The notes beneath the pieces were generated by a model that searched no databases, was not told the origin of the DNA, and saw only the letters and a program-made list of their open reading frames with translations. From assembly GCA_013002535.1 (NCBI GenBank), contig JABDJK010000017.1, positions 1-64,000 on the forward strand: 64,000 nt of DNA, read 5' to 3'. Made by a program: the position numbers and the translations under genes. The number at the start of each line of letters is the position of its first letter. Positions within the stretch are counted from its first letter, which is position 1. The DNA is from Hyphococcus sp. (GTDB lineage Bacteria > Pseudomonadota > Alphaproteobacteria > Caulobacterales > Parvularculaceae). Below, one piece after another: positions 42,626 to 52,608 of the stretch.

Positions 42626-44112
42626 CGCTAAGCCTCGACTATTCTGACTTTGAACAAACCTATTTGTGCGGCGAGACGCAACTCGTTTCAAAACGACTGG
42701 TTGGCGATCTCGAAACGCCGGTATCGGCTTTTTTGAAGCTTGCCGACGGGCGCAAGAACGCATTTTTGCTGGAATCCGTCGAAGGCGGCGAGCAACTGGG
42801 TCGCTTTTCGATTATTGGGCGCGATCCTGATCTCCTATGGCGAGCCAATGCAGGCGTTTCTTCCATTAATCGCAACGCGCTGAAATCGCCCGACGGTTTT
42901 GCGGCGGAAGACGGCGCCCCTCTTCACAATTTGAAGCGGCTGTTGGACGAGTCGCGCATTAAATTGCCCGCCGACCTGCCCCCGATGGCGGCTGGTGTAT
43001 TCGGATATCTCGGCTACGACATGGTGCGCCAAATGGAACGCCTTGGTCCGCGCCCGGCGGGCGGCTTAGATACACCGGACGCGGTTTTTATCCGGCCAAC
43101 GCTGATCGCCGTTTTTGACAACGTCCGTCAGGAAATCAGTTTGTTTACGCCAGTGCGCACCCGGCAAGATGTTTGTGCTATTGACGCCTACGCCGCCGCT
43201 CAAGAGACTTTGGATACCGCCGTCGCTGATTTGACAGTCGGGCTTGGAGCGGATGCCACACATTCCGCTACACTCAATCTAACGAAGACGCCCACACCAC
43301 ATTCCAACACGCCTCGCGCAGATTACAAAAAAATGGTTGAGCGCGCTAAAGATTACATTGGCGCCGGAGACATTTTTCAGGTCGTATTGAGCCAGCGGTT
43401 CTCAACGCCTTTCACGGCGTCGCCTTTTGAACTTTACCGTTCGTTGCGCCGGTCGAATCCGTCGCCTTTCATGTTCTTTTTGAATTTCGACGGTTTCTCT
43501 GTCGTTGGTTCCAGTCCCGAAATACTCGTTCGCGTCCGGGACAATGAAGTCACTATTCGTCCAATTGCCGGAACGCGACCGCGCGGCGCAAATGCGGAAG
43601 AAGATGCAGCACTTGAAGACGATTTGCTGAATGACGAGAAAGAGCGCGCAGAACATTTGATGTTATTGGATCTTGGCCGCAATGACGTCGGGCGTTCGGC
43701 AAAGATCGGCACCGTGCGCGTTACCGAAAGTTTCGAAATCGAGCGCTACAGTCACGTCATGCATATCGTTTCCAATGTCGTTGGCCGCTTAAGAGAAGAT
43801 GTCGATCCGGTTGACGCTGTCGCCGCCGGATTTCCCGCCGGTACTGTTTCCGGTGCGCCGAAAATTCGAGCCATGGAAATCATTGACGACCTCGAGCCGG
43901 AACGACGCGGGATTTATGGCGGCGCCATCGGTTACTTTTCCGCAAACGGCAATGTCGATACCTGCATCGCGCTCCGCACGGGCGTCATCAAAGACGGCGG
44001 CCTCCATGTGCAGGCTGGCGCCGGGATCGTCGCCGATAGTGACCCCGCCAAGGAACATGCCGAATGCGTGAATAAGGCCGCGGCGCTGTTCGCGGCAGCG
44101 GCTTCGGTTTAA
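42622..44112 (+). CDS. trpE: Anthranilate synthase component I
   Basis: Makes anthranilate from chorismate using ammonia supplied by TrpG; first step to tryptophan. The 496-aa chorismate-binding fold has VGSSPEILVRV, RPIAGTRPRGA, LLDLGRNDVGRSAKIG and GIYGGAIGYFSANGNVDTCIALRT. A feedback-binding LLES motif is seen as LLESVEGGE. The start is GTG 42622 overlapping the ppiD stop, so the two are cotranslated. The other trp genes lie 5 kb away. Confidence 0.96.
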   Translation: MTLSLDYSDFEQTYLCGETQLVSKRLVGDLETPVSAFLKLADGRKNAFLLESVEGGEQLGRFSIIGRDPDLLWRANAGVSSINRNALKSPDGFAAEDGAPLHNLKRLLDESRIKLPADLPPMAAGVFGYLGYDMVRQMERLGPRPAGGLDTPDAVFIRPTLIAVFDNVRQEISLFTPVRTRQDVCAIDAYAAAQETLDTAVADLTVGLGADATHSATLNLTKTPTPHSNTPRADYKKMVERAKDYIGAGDIFQVVLSQRFSTPFTASPFELYRSLRRSNPSPFMFFLNFDGFSVVGSSPEILVRVRDNEVTIRPIAGTRPRGANAEEDAALEDDLLNDEKERAEHLMLLDLGRNDVGRSAKIGTVRVTESFEIERYSHVMHIVSNVVGRLREDVDPVDAVAAGFPAGTVSGAPKIRAMEIIDDLEPERRGIYGGAIGYFSANGNVDTCIALRTGVIKDGGLHVQAGAGIVADSDPAKEHAECVNKAAALFAAAASV

Positions 44113-44251
44113 CCCATCTAACAATCGACGAACCGCCCTCGCCTTGCGGTAAGTTCAGGTATTTTACGCCGGATTTCAGTTATGTACTGGCTGCAAGCGA
44201 TTCGCTCTATTCGTCGAAACGTTTGCGAAATATTTAAGGAGGGGATATCCC

Positions 44252-46105
44252 ATGAAACGCACGTTAAAATCACTTCTCGCCGCTGGCGGCGCCATCACAC
44301 TTGTCACCGCATCGCCGGTTTTCGCACAAGAGCCAGCCGATCCAAATGCTGAGATGCAGGCGCAAAGCGAAGATCAGCGCTTGTCAGCATTTTTTGAAGA
44401 GATTTTTCAGCGCGAATTGGCGGAATCGCCGATCTTCCAGGCGCAGCTCGGCATGAAGGGCGACCGCTACGGCGAGTGGGATGATTTCTCCGATGAGAAA
44501 GCTGTGTTCGACCACGAGCAAACCAAAGGCGATCTCGAGCGCCTGCGCGCCGAGTTCAATTACGACGATTTGTCGGAGCAATCGAAAGTCAGCTATCGGA
44601 TTTTTGAATTCCTGCAAGGGCGCGCCATCGACGATCATCAATATCGGTTTCACGGATACGCCTTTTCAACCATGAATAATCCGATCACGTTTCCGGTGAC
44701 ATTTTTGCAGAACATTCATCGTGTTGATGATGTATCTGACGCGGAAGCCTATATTTCACGCATCAACAATTTGGATGTCGCCGGCGAGCAACTAATCGAC
44801 GGCATCAATGACGCCGCCGAACGCGGCATCGTGCCAACTTCGTTCTCGTTCGATCCGGTGACAACCGATGCGAAGGCATTGTTGAAAGGGGCGCCATTCG
44901 ACGATAGCGGCGAAGATAGCGCCATCCTTGCTGATTTCCGCGGTAAAGTGGACGCGCTGGATATCTCCGACGACGAAAAAGCGCGCCTCATCGGCCAAGC
45001 CGAAGCGGCGTTATCGGGCGCCTTCAAGACGACCGTTGATAATTTTGTCGCTCGCGTCGAAGAGCTGCGTGACGAAAGCCACGGACCGAACGGCGTCTGG
45101 GCGTTGCCGGGCGGCGAAGATTATTACGAAAACCGTATCCGTTTCTGGACGACGGAAAGAGGCCTCACCGCAAAAGAAATTCATAAAATTGGCCTGAAAG
45201 ATGTGAAACGAATTCGCGGCGAAATGAAAGACATCATTAAGCAGGTCGGTTTCGATGGTTCCCTGAAAGAGTTCTTCGAATTCGTTCGTACTGATCCATC
45301 AAACTTCTTCCCTGATACCGAGGAAGGCAAGCAAGCCTATCTCGATCAGTCGAAAGCCTATATCGATGCGATTTACGAAGACGTCGATCAATATTTCAAC
45401 GTCTTGCCAAAAGCGCCACTGGAGGTGCGCGCTGTTGAGGAATGGCGAGAAGAAACGGCGCCGATCGCGTTTTATAATCGTCCAACGCCAGACGGATCCC
45501 GCCCGGGCATCTACTATACCAACCTCAAAAACATGAATGAAAAGCAGAAGCATGAAATGGAAACCGTCGCCTATCACGAGGGCGCGCCCGGTCACCATTT
45601 TCAACTTGCCATTCAACAGGAACTGACTGGCGTTCCGACGTTCCAGAAATTCGCATTCTTCGGCGCCTATTCCGAAGGCTGGGGTCTATACGCCGAGCGC
45701 CTAGCGAAAGAGCAAGGAAAGTTCACCGATCCGATGCAAGATTTTGGACGCCTTCATAACGAAATCTGGCGCGCCATTCGCCTCGTCGTCGATACCGGTA
45801 TTCATTCCAAAAAATGGACCCGTGAGAAAGCGATCCAGTATATGATCGATAATAGCCCAACGACGCCCGAAGACGCGGCGAAAGAAATCGAGCGATATAT
45901 CGATCTACCGGGCCAGGCGCTTTCCTACAAAGTCGGCATGATAAAGATCCTCGAACTGCGCGGCCGCGCGGAGGAGGAGCTTGGCGACGATTATGACATT
46001 CGTGACTTCCACGATGTCGTTTTGAAGAATGGCGCCGTCGCGCTGCCGATTCTCGAAGAGCTTGTTGACGCCTATATCGCAGCCAAGAAAGCCGAAGCGG
46101 CGTAA
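44252..46105 (+). CDS. DUF885 family exported putative metallopeptidase
   Basis: A 617-aa periplasmic protein of the DUF885 family, thought to be zinc carboxypeptidase-like. The signal peptide is SLLAAGGAITLVTASPVFAQ. The metal motif is YHEGAPGHHFQLA (HExxxGHH, about residues 447-453). GGEDYYENRIRFWTTERGLT and SYKVGMIKILELRGRAEEELG are conserved. A GGAGGGG site precedes ATG 44252. A terminator follows. Peptidase activity is inferred from the family. Confidence 0.88.
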   Translation: MKRTLKSLLAAGGAITLVTASPVFAQEPADPNAEMQAQSEDQRLSAFFEEIFQRELAESPIFQAQLGMKGDRYGEWDDFSDEKAVFDHEQTKGDLERLRAEFNYDDLSEQSKVSYRIFEFLQGRAIDDHQYRFHGYAFSTMNNPITFPVTFLQNIHRVDDVSDAEAYISRINNLDVAGEQLIDGINDAAERGIVPTSFSFDPVTTDAKALLKGAPFDDSGEDSAILADFRGKVDALDISDDEKARLIGQAEAALSGAFKTTVDNFVARVEELRDESHGPNGVWALPGGEDYYENRIRFWTTERGLTAKEIHKIGLKDVKRIRGEMKDIIKQVGFDGSLKEFFEFVRTDPSNFFPDTEEGKQAYLDQSKAYIDAIYEDVDQYFNVLPKAPLEVRAVEEWREETAPIAFYNRPTPDGSRPGIYYTNLKNMNEKQKHEMETVAYHEGAPGHHFQLAIQQELTGVPTFQKFAFFGAYSEGWGLYAERLAKEQGKFTDPMQDFGRLHNEIWRAIRLVVDTGIHSKKWTREKAIQYMIDNSPTTPEDAAKEIERYIDLPGQALSYKVGMIKILELRGRAEEELGDDYDIRDFHDVVLKNGAVALPILEELVDAYIAAKKAEAA

Positions 46106-46128
46106 CTACTCCAAAACTTCATTTTATG

Positions 46129-46159
46129 CGGCGCAGCGTTCATTTGCTGCGCCGTTTTT
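46129..46159 (+). terminator. Rho-independent terminator after the DUF885 gene
   Basis: Perfect 9-base stem CGGCGCAGC (46129-46137) / GCTGCGCCG (46146-46154), an 8-base loop, then TTTTT. It ends the DUF885 message before ggt. Confidence 0.85.
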
Positions 46160-46225
46160 CATTTGATTTGCATCAACGACACTGATCGACCAATCTGCAC
46201 GAAATTTCGCCGGAGGGAATCAGCC

Positions 46226-48001
46226 ATGTTGAAAAAACTAATCGCCACTGCACTTTATTGCGCAGCGCCTTTTGCAATGAGCGCGTCAGCGCAAACAGAA
46301 GATACAAGCATTGGCCCCGGTGCGCGCCCAGTCGGCGCAGACTGGTCGCGCAGTCCTGTATTCGGTGCAAACGGCATGGCGGCAACGGCGCACCCGCTCG
46401 CCAGTCAAATTGCAATCGATATTCTCAAGCAAGGCGGCAATGCCGTTGACGCAGCGATTGCCGCGAACGCGACCCTTGGCCTGATGGAGCCCACCGGCAA
46501 CGGTATCGGCGGCGATCTCTTTGCCATCATCTGGGATCCAAAATCTGAAAACCTCTACGGACTGAATGCATCAGGACGCGCGCCCGCTGGCCGAACGCTC
46601 GCCGACATGAAAGAAAAACTCACGGCGCTTGAGGTCACCGACGGCTCCATTCCCCTCGGCGGGTCCTTGCCAGTCACTGTGCCCGGCGCAGTTGACGGCT
46701 GGTTTGAGATGCATGATCGCTTTGGCAAGCTTTCTATGAAAAAGGTGCTGGCGCCCGCAATAGGATATGCGGCAAATGGATTCCCGGTTTCGCCCGTGAT
46801 CGCCTATTACTGGGGCTTCAACTTCAAACGCTTTGGCGAAAACCTGAAATACATCGAAGAATTCGAGAACGCTCAATCGACCTACCTCATCGACGGCGAA
46901 GCGCCGGAGGCCGGCGAAATATTCAAAAACCCCGACCTCGCGAGAACCTACAAAAAAATCGCTTCAAAGGGCCGTAAGGCATTCTATAAAGGAGAGATAG
47001 CGGAAACCATCGACGCCTATATGGATCGTATCGGCGGTGATCTTCAGTATGAAGACCTTGTCGCCCACGAAAGCGTGTGGACGGACCCGGGTTGCGTTTC
47101 CTATAAAGGCCATGAGCTTTGTGAGTTGCCGCCCAACACCCAGGGCTACGCCGCGCTGCAAATGCTGAACATTTTGAAGAACGTAGATTTGTCTCAATGG
47201 GAGCGCGGATCTGCTGAAGTCATGCACTACATTACCGAAGCCAAACGCCTTGCCTTCGAAGATGTTGCGAAATTCTACGCCGATCCAGAATTCGCCGAGG
47301 CGCCCCTCGACTGGCTCTTGTCCGAAGAATATGGCGCTGAAAGATTTGCGCTTATCAACGCTGAAAAAGCAATGACGGACGTCGAACCGGGCGATCCCGC
47401 TGTTGAGGGTGATGGCGACACAACCTACCTCACGGTCGCCGACAAAGACGGGATGATGGTCTCGCTCATTCAGTCGAACTATGCCGGCATGGGGTCCGGT
47501 CTTGTGCCCGACGGTCTTGGATTCATGCTTCAGAACCGCGGCGCGCTATTCGCGTTGGAAGAAGGCCACGCGAATGTCTACGAACCTGGCAAGCGCCCTT
47601 TCCACACAATCATTCCGGCCTTCGTCATGAAAGACGGCGCACCCTTTATAAGCTTTGGCCTCATGGGCGGATCAATGCAGCCGCAGGGCCATGTGCAAGT
47701 GCTGGTCAACATTGTCGATTACGGCATGAACCTGCAGGAAGCCGGCGACGCAACACGCCTCAACCATGGCGGCGGTCGCTCGCCGACAGCGGTCAACGCC
47801 GATCCCGTTGGCAGGTTGATGATTGAACCCGGAATATCGGCGGAAAGCGTAGAGAAATTACGCGCTATGGGTCACAATGTGGTTATTGAGGAAACCGGTG
47901 TTCCCTTCGGCGGCTATCAGGCGATCCGTCGCGACCCGGAAACCGGAGTCTATGAAGGCGCAACGGAAATGCGAAAAGATGGAACGGTGGCGGCGTATTG
48001 A
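46226..48001 (+). CDS. ggt: Gamma-glutamyltransferase
   Basis: An N-terminal-nucleophile enzyme that hydrolyses or transfers the gamma-glutamyl group of glutathione in the periplasm. The 591-residue precursor has a signal peptide (ATALYCAAPFAMSASA). The large subunit contains GGNAVDAAIAANATLGLMEPTGNGIGGDLF. The autocleavage site and nucleophile is Thr399 (GDGDTTYLTVADKDG; the family has TTH), followed by GSGLVPDGLGFMLQNRG and FGLMGGSMQPQGHVQ. GGAGGG precedes ATG 46226. The TTY in place of TTH is a small variation. Confidence 0.93.
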   Translation: MLKKLIATALYCAAPFAMSASAQTEDTSIGPGARPVGADWSRSPVFGANGMAATAHPLASQIAIDILKQGGNAVDAAIAANATLGLMEPTGNGIGGDLFAIIWDPKSENLYGLNASGRAPAGRTLADMKEKLTALEVTDGSIPLGGSLPVTVPGAVDGWFEMHDRFGKLSMKKVLAPAIGYAANGFPVSPVIAYYWGFNFKRFGENLKYIEEFENAQSTYLIDGEAPEAGEIFKNPDLARTYKKIASKGRKAFYKGEIAETIDAYMDRIGGDLQYEDLVAHESVWTDPGCVSYKGHELCELPPNTQGYAALQMLNILKNVDLSQWERGSAEVMHYITEAKRLAFEDVAKFYADPEFAEAPLDWLLSEEYGAERFALINAEKAMTDVEPGDPAVEGDGDTTYLTVADKDGMMVSLIQSNYAGMGSGLVPDGLGFMLQNRGALFALEEGHANVYEPGKRPFHTIIPAFVMKDGAPFISFGLMGGSMQPQGHVQVLVNIVDYGMNLQEAGDATRLNHGGGRSPTAVNADPVGRLMIEPGISAESVEKLRAMGHNVVIEETGVPFGGYQAIRRDPETGVYEGATEMRKDGTVAAY

Positions 48002-48056
48002 GCTCATGGACCTCGTCGCAGGAACGCTCGAATAGTGCTTTTATCTTCAAAATTGT

Positions 48057-48081
48057 CATCACCGGGCTTGTCTCGGTGATG
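48057..48081. terminator. Hairpin in the gap between converging ggt and deacetylase genes
   Basis: CATCACCG (48057-48064) and CGGTGATG (48074-48081) form an 8-base stem with a nine-base loop. It lacks a T-run on either strand, so it is a weak terminator or a dispersed repeat. I see no gene between 48002 and 48206. Confidence 0.35.
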
Positions 48082-48206
48082 CAAAAATTTAGAGAACGAC
48101 GCGCTGGATTGCCGATACAAGTCCGGCAATGGCACTGACGTTATCAATTCGACCTCCATAACAAGTGATCTTGAGCGTAATTCGATGTTTTGACTGTCGC
48201 GGAAAC

Positions 48207-49226
48207 CTACCCGCGCAATCTCGGCGCCGCAGTCGCGACCAATGGTTCCGGCTTGTTGAGTTCCAACAGCGCTGAAACTGGCGCCAACTCAAATCCGCGC
48301 GCTGGGGCGGAGACCAGCCACGGACCGACAACATCAAGGGTTTCCTTGCGCGGATGGCAAATCGCGACCACGTACCCTGTTTCTCGCGCAATCCTCTCCG
48401 CAAGAGCCAGTTGCTCGCGAATAGCGTTTTTATCTTTCGGGTCGGCGTCGAGAAAGACATCGCGTGAGAAGACTTCAGCGTCAGCGGCGGCGCCAGCCGC
48501 GCGCGCGACCGAATGCGGCGTCGTGACGGAATCGAGAAAGAACAACCCTTCCGATTGCAAATGCGCGAGAACCGTTGTCATCGCGGCGCGGTCCGCGGTC
48601 AACGCTGAGCCCATATGATTATTAACACCGACAAAATATTCGATGCGCGACAGGTTCCAGTCTAGCGCGGTGACGAATTCAACCCCGGTCATATCGCTGC
48701 GCAGTGCGTTCGGTCCGGGATCTGCGTCGCCGACCGGCTCCATCGGCAAATGCAACATGACATCATCGCCGCGCTCACTGGCGATGCGAGCAAGCTCATC
48801 GACATTGTCCGCATAGGGCAGAAACGACAATGTTAACGGGCCCGGCAGATGTGTGATGATTTCAAACGTTCGCCGATCAAGACCGATATCGTCGAAAATG
48901 ATGATGATTTTTGGGGCCGGTCGCGGCTCGGCCGTGAACAGCGGCGCCGGCAATCGCTCCAGAGAATTGCCTGAAAGTAAGCGATTGACGATCTGCGCGC
49001 GCTCTTCAAACCGCTCATCGAACGGCGCCTCTCGCAAGGTCAATGTTGCAAGGTGGTTTCTCTCAGCCCGCGCCGCAGAACCTATCTCCGGCACATAAGT
49101 GAAAAAGGCGCCGATTACAATTGCTGCAATGCTGATGGCAAATGACGCAACGATGCCTGCGTTACCCGCTCGCATCACCGCGCGCTGACGTCTCGCCCCG
49201 CGTTTATGCCGGCCCCATCTTATCAC
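48207..49226 (-). CDS. Divergent polysaccharide deacetylase family protein (YibQ-like)
   Basis: A 339-aa protein with one N-terminal span (AGIVASFAISIAAIVIGAFFTYV) and a periplasmic divergent polysaccharide-deacetylase (DUF610) domain. Motifs: IIIIFDDIGLDRRTFEI, LTLSFLPYADN, DVMLHLPMEP, VNNHMGSALTADRAAM, FFLDSVTTPHSVA and AICHPRKETLDVV. The family often lies near envelope protease genes (EnvC/CtpA), which are not seen here. GTG 49226 is the longest start; ATG 49175 would also keep the span. Confidence 0.88.
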   Translation of the reverse strand: MIRWGRHKRGARRQRAVMRAGNAGIVASFAISIAAIVIGAFFTYVPEIGSAARAERNHLATLTLREAPFDERFEERAQIVNRLLSGNSLERLPAPLFTAEPRPAPKIIIIFDDIGLDRRTFEIITHLPGPLTLSFLPYADNVDELARIASERGDDVMLHLPMEPVGDADPGPNALRSDMTGVEFVTALDWNLSRIEYFVGVNNHMGSALTADRAAMTTVLAHLQSEGLFFLDSVTTPHSVARAAGAAADAEVFSRDVFLDADPKDKNAIREQLALAERIARETGYVVAICHPRKETLDVVGPWLVSAPARGFELAPVSALLELNKPEPLVATAAPRLRG

Positions 49227-49326
49227 TTGCCGTGTATTCGTTCCATTGCCAGTCCACCTTGTCGCAACCTATTCGCGCGGCTAAACCGTCTAATTTTCTA
49301 GTATCGCTGATTCTTGGTATTTCCCC

Positions 49327-49902
49327 ATGATTCTAATGATCGACAATTATGACAGCTTCACACACAACCTCGTCCATTTGATCGGCGGATTGGGTGAGGA
49401 GGTTGTCATCCAGCGAAATGACGCCATTACGCCGACCGCAGCAGTTAACAGCGACGCAAAAGCGTTCATAATCTCGCCCGGACCGGGGGCGCCAAAGGAT
49501 GCCGGCATATGCCTTGATCTGATTCGCGCTGCGGCAGACGCAGGCAAACCGGTATTTGGCGTCTGTCTGGGGATGCAAGCCGTCGCTGAAGCGTTTGGCG
49601 CATCGATCATCCGCGCCGAAAAGCTTATGCACGGGAAAATCTGCGACGTTGTTCATGAAGGAGATGAATATTTCACCGGCCTCCCCTCGCCGTTTACCGC
49701 AACGCGATATCACTCGCTGGCGGTCAATGAGAAAAGCATGCCCGCAGAACTTGATATTCTTGCCCGCGCCGAAGACGATCACGAGATTATGGCAATCAAG
49801 CACAAGACTTTTCCCATCGGCGGCGTTCAGTTTCACCCGGAAAGTATCGCATCGGACCATGGCGCCGCGATCGTACGGAATTTCCTGATGGCGATCGCAT
49901 AG
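49327..49902 (+). CDS. trpG: Anthranilate synthase component II (glutamine amidotransferase)
   Basis: Releases ammonia from glutamine for TrpE. The class I amidotransferase fold (191 aa) has ILMIDNYDSFTHNLVH, SPGPGAPKDAG, the nucleophile FGVCLGMQAVAEAFG, and GVQFHPESIASDHG with the catalytic His/Glu. It overlaps trpD by one base. Confidence 0.96.
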   Translation: MILMIDNYDSFTHNLVHLIGGLGEEVVIQRNDAITPTAAVNSDAKAFIISPGPGAPKDAGICLDLIRAAADAGKPVFGVCLGMQAVAEAFGASIIRAEKLMHGKICDVVHEGDEYFTGLPSPFTATRYHSLAVNEKSMPAELDILARAEDDHEIMAIKHKTFPIGGVQFHPESIASDHGAAIVRNFLMAIA

Positions 49903-50921
49903 TGTCCGAATTCAAACACAACCTTGCGAAAGTCATGTCTGGACGAACACTGACGCCAGACGAAATGGAAAGCGCCATGGCGGCGCTGTTGTCTGGCGAT
50001 GTTACCGATATTGAAATCGCCGGGTTCTTGTCAGCGCTGCGCGCCCGCGGCGAAACCGTTGAAGAGATCGCCGCCGCTGCTAAAGCCATGCGCAAGATGG
50101 CGCTAACGGTCGATGCTCCCGACAATGTCATTGATACGTGCGGTACGGGCGGCGACGGCGCCGGTACATTTAATATTTCCACCGCCGCAGCAATCATTGT
50201 CGCTGGCTGCGGCGTGCCGGTTGCGAAGCACGGCAACAAGTCTGCGTCATCAAAATCAGGCTCTGCAGAGGTGTTGGCGGAACTCGGCGTCAAACTTGAC
50301 ATAGAGCCGGCGCTTATCTCGCTTTGCATCAAAGAAGCAAATGTCGGTTTCATGTTTGCAGCGCTTCATCACAAGGCCGTCGGCAACGTCGCCAATGTGC
50401 GCAAAACGCTGGGTGTGCGGACAATTTTCAATGTCCTTGGGCCCTTATGTAATCCTGCTGGCGCCAAGCGCCAGGTAATGGGCGTCTTTGCCCGTGATCT
50501 CGTCAGGCCTGTCGCCGAAGTTATGCCAGAACTCGGTGTAGAGGCCGCATGGGTCGTCCATGGCGACGACGGCCTTGACGAATTGACGACGACCGGCGCC
50601 ACCCACGTAGCGGCGTTGAAAAACGGCACAGTGACGGAGTTTGAAGTTACGCCTGAAGACGCCGGGCTGGCGCGCGCCAACGCGAATGACTTGAAAGGCG
50701 GCGACCCGACGGAAAACGCTAACGCCATCCGCGAATTGCTGTCCGGCAATCGATCCGCCTATCGCGATATATCGGTTTTGAACGCCGCCGCCGCCCTTGT
50801 AGTAGCAGACTTCGCACCTGATTTGAAAACTGCAGCACGAAAAGCCGAAGCAGCGATTGATACTGGCGCTGCGGGACGAGCCCTTGGCGATCTCATTGCA
50901 ATTTCGACAGGCGCTAAATGA
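49902..50921 (+). CDS. trpD: Anthranilate phosphoribosyltransferase
   Basis: Attaches phosphoribose to anthranilate. The 339-residue protein shows the PRPP loop [60 protein letters not shown] and [14 protein letters not shown]. The start is GTG, overlapping the trpG stop by one base; its stop overlaps trpC as ATGA. Confidence 0.96.
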   Translation: MSEFKHNLAKVMSGRTLTPDEMESAMAALLSGDVTDIEIAGFLSALRARGETVEEIAAAAKAMRKMALTVDAPDNVIDTCGTGGDGAGTFNISTAAAIIVAGCGVPVAKHGNKSASSKSGSAEVLAELGVKLDIEPALISLCIKEANVGFMFAALHHKAVGNVANVRKTLGVRTIFNVLGPLCNPAGAKRQVMGVFARDLVRPVAEVMPELGVEAAWVVHGDDGLDELTTTGATHVAALKNGTVTEFEVTPEDAGLARANANDLKGGDPTENANAIRELLSGNRSAYRDISVLNAAAALVVADFAPDLKTAARKAEAAIDTGAAGRALGDLIAISTGAK

Positions 50922-51718
50922 CAATTCTCGATGATATTATTGCTTACAAAAAAGACGAAGTCGCAATGGCGAAGGCGAACGCTCCGTTAAGCGCTATTGA
51001 AGCGCTGGCGAGAGAATACAAACCGCGCGGATTTAAGCCTGCGCTGGAGCGAAAAGGCGCAGACGGATACGCGCTTATTGCTGAAATCAAAAAGGCGAGT
51101 CCGTCAAAAGGACTGATCCGCAAAGATTTTAATCCGATTGAACATGCAAAAGCATATCAGGCTGGCGGCGCTGCGTGTCTTTCAATTTTGACGGATGGAC
51201 CGAGCTTTCAAGGCTCGCCGGATTTTCTGCGCGCGGTCCGCAAAGAAGTTTCACTGCCGATCTTGCGCAAGGATTTCACGATTGATCCCTATCAGATTGC
51301 GGAGGCGCGCGCCTGGGGCGCCGATTGCATCTTGTTAATCATGGCGTGCCTTAGCGATTTACAAGCCGCTGAGTTGAATGACGCGGCGCGTGGACTGGAA
51401 TTGGATGTGCTTGTCGAGGTCCATGACGAGAAAGAAATGGTGCGGGGGAACGAGCTCGGCGCCTCGCTCATTGGCGTTAACAATCGCGACCTCAATACCT
51501 TCGTCACAGAAATCGCCACGACTGCGCGCCTCGCCGCATTAGCGCCGGCGAATGCGCTTCTCGTGTCTGAAAGCGGAATTAATGATCACGACGATATTGT
51601 TACGCTGGCGAAGAACGGCGCGAAAGCATTTCTCGTCGGTGAAAGCCTGATGCGCCAGAACGATATCGAGAAAGCAACACGCACGCTCATCGAAAGCCCG
51701 AGACACGAAATCTGCTAA
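50918..51718 (+). CDS. trpC: Indole-3-glycerol phosphate synthase
   Basis: Ring closure to indole-3-glycerol phosphate. A single (beta/alpha)8 domain of 266 aa, not fused to TrpF. Motifs: [64 protein letters not shown] and LVSESGI. It closes trpGDC; plsC begins 10 bases later. Confidence 0.97.
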   Translation: MTILDDIIAYKKDEVAMAKANAPLSAIEALAREYKPRGFKPALERKGADGYALIAEIKKASPSKGLIRKDFNPIEHAKAYQAGGAACLSILTDGPSFQGSPDFLRAVRKEVSLPILRKDFTIDPYQIAEARAWGADCILLIMACLSDLQAAELNDAARGLELDVLVEVHDEKEMVRGNELGASLIGVNNRDLNTFVTEIATTARLAALAPANALLVSESGINDHDDIVTLAKNGAKAFLVGESLMRQNDIEKATRTLIESPRHEIC

Positions 51719-51728
51719 AATAATCCCC

Positions 51729-52478
51729 ATGCGCCTCGCCATTCAATATCTTCGCTCGATCATCTTCTTTCTAATTTTCTATGGCTGGCTTGCTATCTTC
51801 GGCATATTGTTTGCGCCTTTTGCCTTGTTCTCTCGCCGGCTCGCTTATTGGGCGGTTCACGCGTTTAACAATCAGGCCCGATGTTTGTTAAAGATAATTT
51901 GCGGCGTAAGGACAGAAGTACGAGGGCAAATTCCTACGGGCAACGTCTTAGTCGCCTCAAAACATCAGTCATTCCTGGACGCCGTAATTCTTGCAAGTGT
52001 TTTGCCCAATGTTTCTTACATCATCAAACGCGCGATCAACTGGATTCCGGTGCTTGGGTTTTATGCCCGGCAAGTAGGATCAACGGCAGTGACCCGCGGC
52101 GCAGGATCAAAAGCTGTCCGTGAGCTGATTGAAGGCGCCGACGCCAATGCAGTCGACACACAACAACTTGTCATTTATCCGCAAGGAACCCGCCTCTCAC
52201 CCGGCGCGAAGTCGCCGTACAAAATCGGCGCTTATTTCCTCTATGAAAAGCTGGGGAACCCTTGCATTCCCGCCGCGACAAATGTCGGGCTTTTCTGGCC
52301 GCGCAAAGGTATCTTGCGAAAGCCGGGAATTGCGGTCGTCGAGTTTCTGGAGCCTATTCCGCCGGGCCTCGACCGGGACACATTTATGGCGGAACTGGAA
52401 TTCGCTATTGAGACGGCGTCAGACCGGCTCCTTTCAGAATCGAGTACACGTTATGAGAATTTCGCGGTTTTCCCCTAA
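51729..52478 (+). CDS. 1-acyl-sn-glycerol-3-phosphate acyltransferase
   Basis: PlsC-type enzyme making phosphatidate from lysophosphatidate. The 249-aa protein has an N-terminal span (IIFFLIFYGWLAIFGILFAPFALF), the catalytic HX4D in SKHQSFLDAVIL, then AINWIPVLGFYARQVGSTAV (substrate-binding block) and IYPQGTRLSPGAKSPYKIGAYFLY (PxGTR). It occupies the place where moaC/moeA often lie between trpC and lexA in related genomes (recollection). Confidence 0.9.
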   Translation: MRLAIQYLRSIIFFLIFYGWLAIFGILFAPFALFSRRLAYWAVHAFNNQARCLLKIICGVRTEVRGQIPTGNVLVASKHQSFLDAVILASVLPNVSYIIKRAINWIPVLGFYARQVGSTAVTRGAGSKAVRELIEGADANAVDTQQLVIYPQGTRLSPGAKSPYKIGAYFLYEKLGNPCIPAATNVGLFWPRKGILRKPGIAVVEFLEPIPPGLDRDTFMAELEFAIETASDRLLSESSTRYENFAVFP

Positions 52479-52492
52479 ATCCCCGGCCCCGC

Positions 52493-52521
52493 TTGACGCC
52501 CAATAGGAACAATCATAGAAC
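52493..52521 (+). promoter_or_regulatory. lexA promoter with overlapping LexA box
   Basis: -35 TTGACG (52493-52498), 17-base spacer, -10 TAGAAC (52516-52521). The LexA box GAACAATCATAGAAC (52507-52521), i.e. GTTC-N7-GTTC on the other strand, covers the spacer and the whole -10, as expected for autorepression. Confidence 0.87.
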
Positions 52522-52524
52522 ATC

Positions 52525-52539
52525 GTTGTTGTTTTGTTC
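52525..52539 (+). promoter_or_regulatory. Second, degenerate LexA box upstream of lexA
   Basis: GTTGTTGTTTTGTTC matches GTTC-N7-GTTC in all but one half-site base. It lies just past the -10, near the expected start of transcription. Confidence 0.5.
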
Positions 52540-52608
52540 TTTTCGAGTTGGGTGAAAAGACAAGACCTGAAATTGGCCGCGCCCGCAACTTGGGCGTTAG
52601 GAGGCGAA

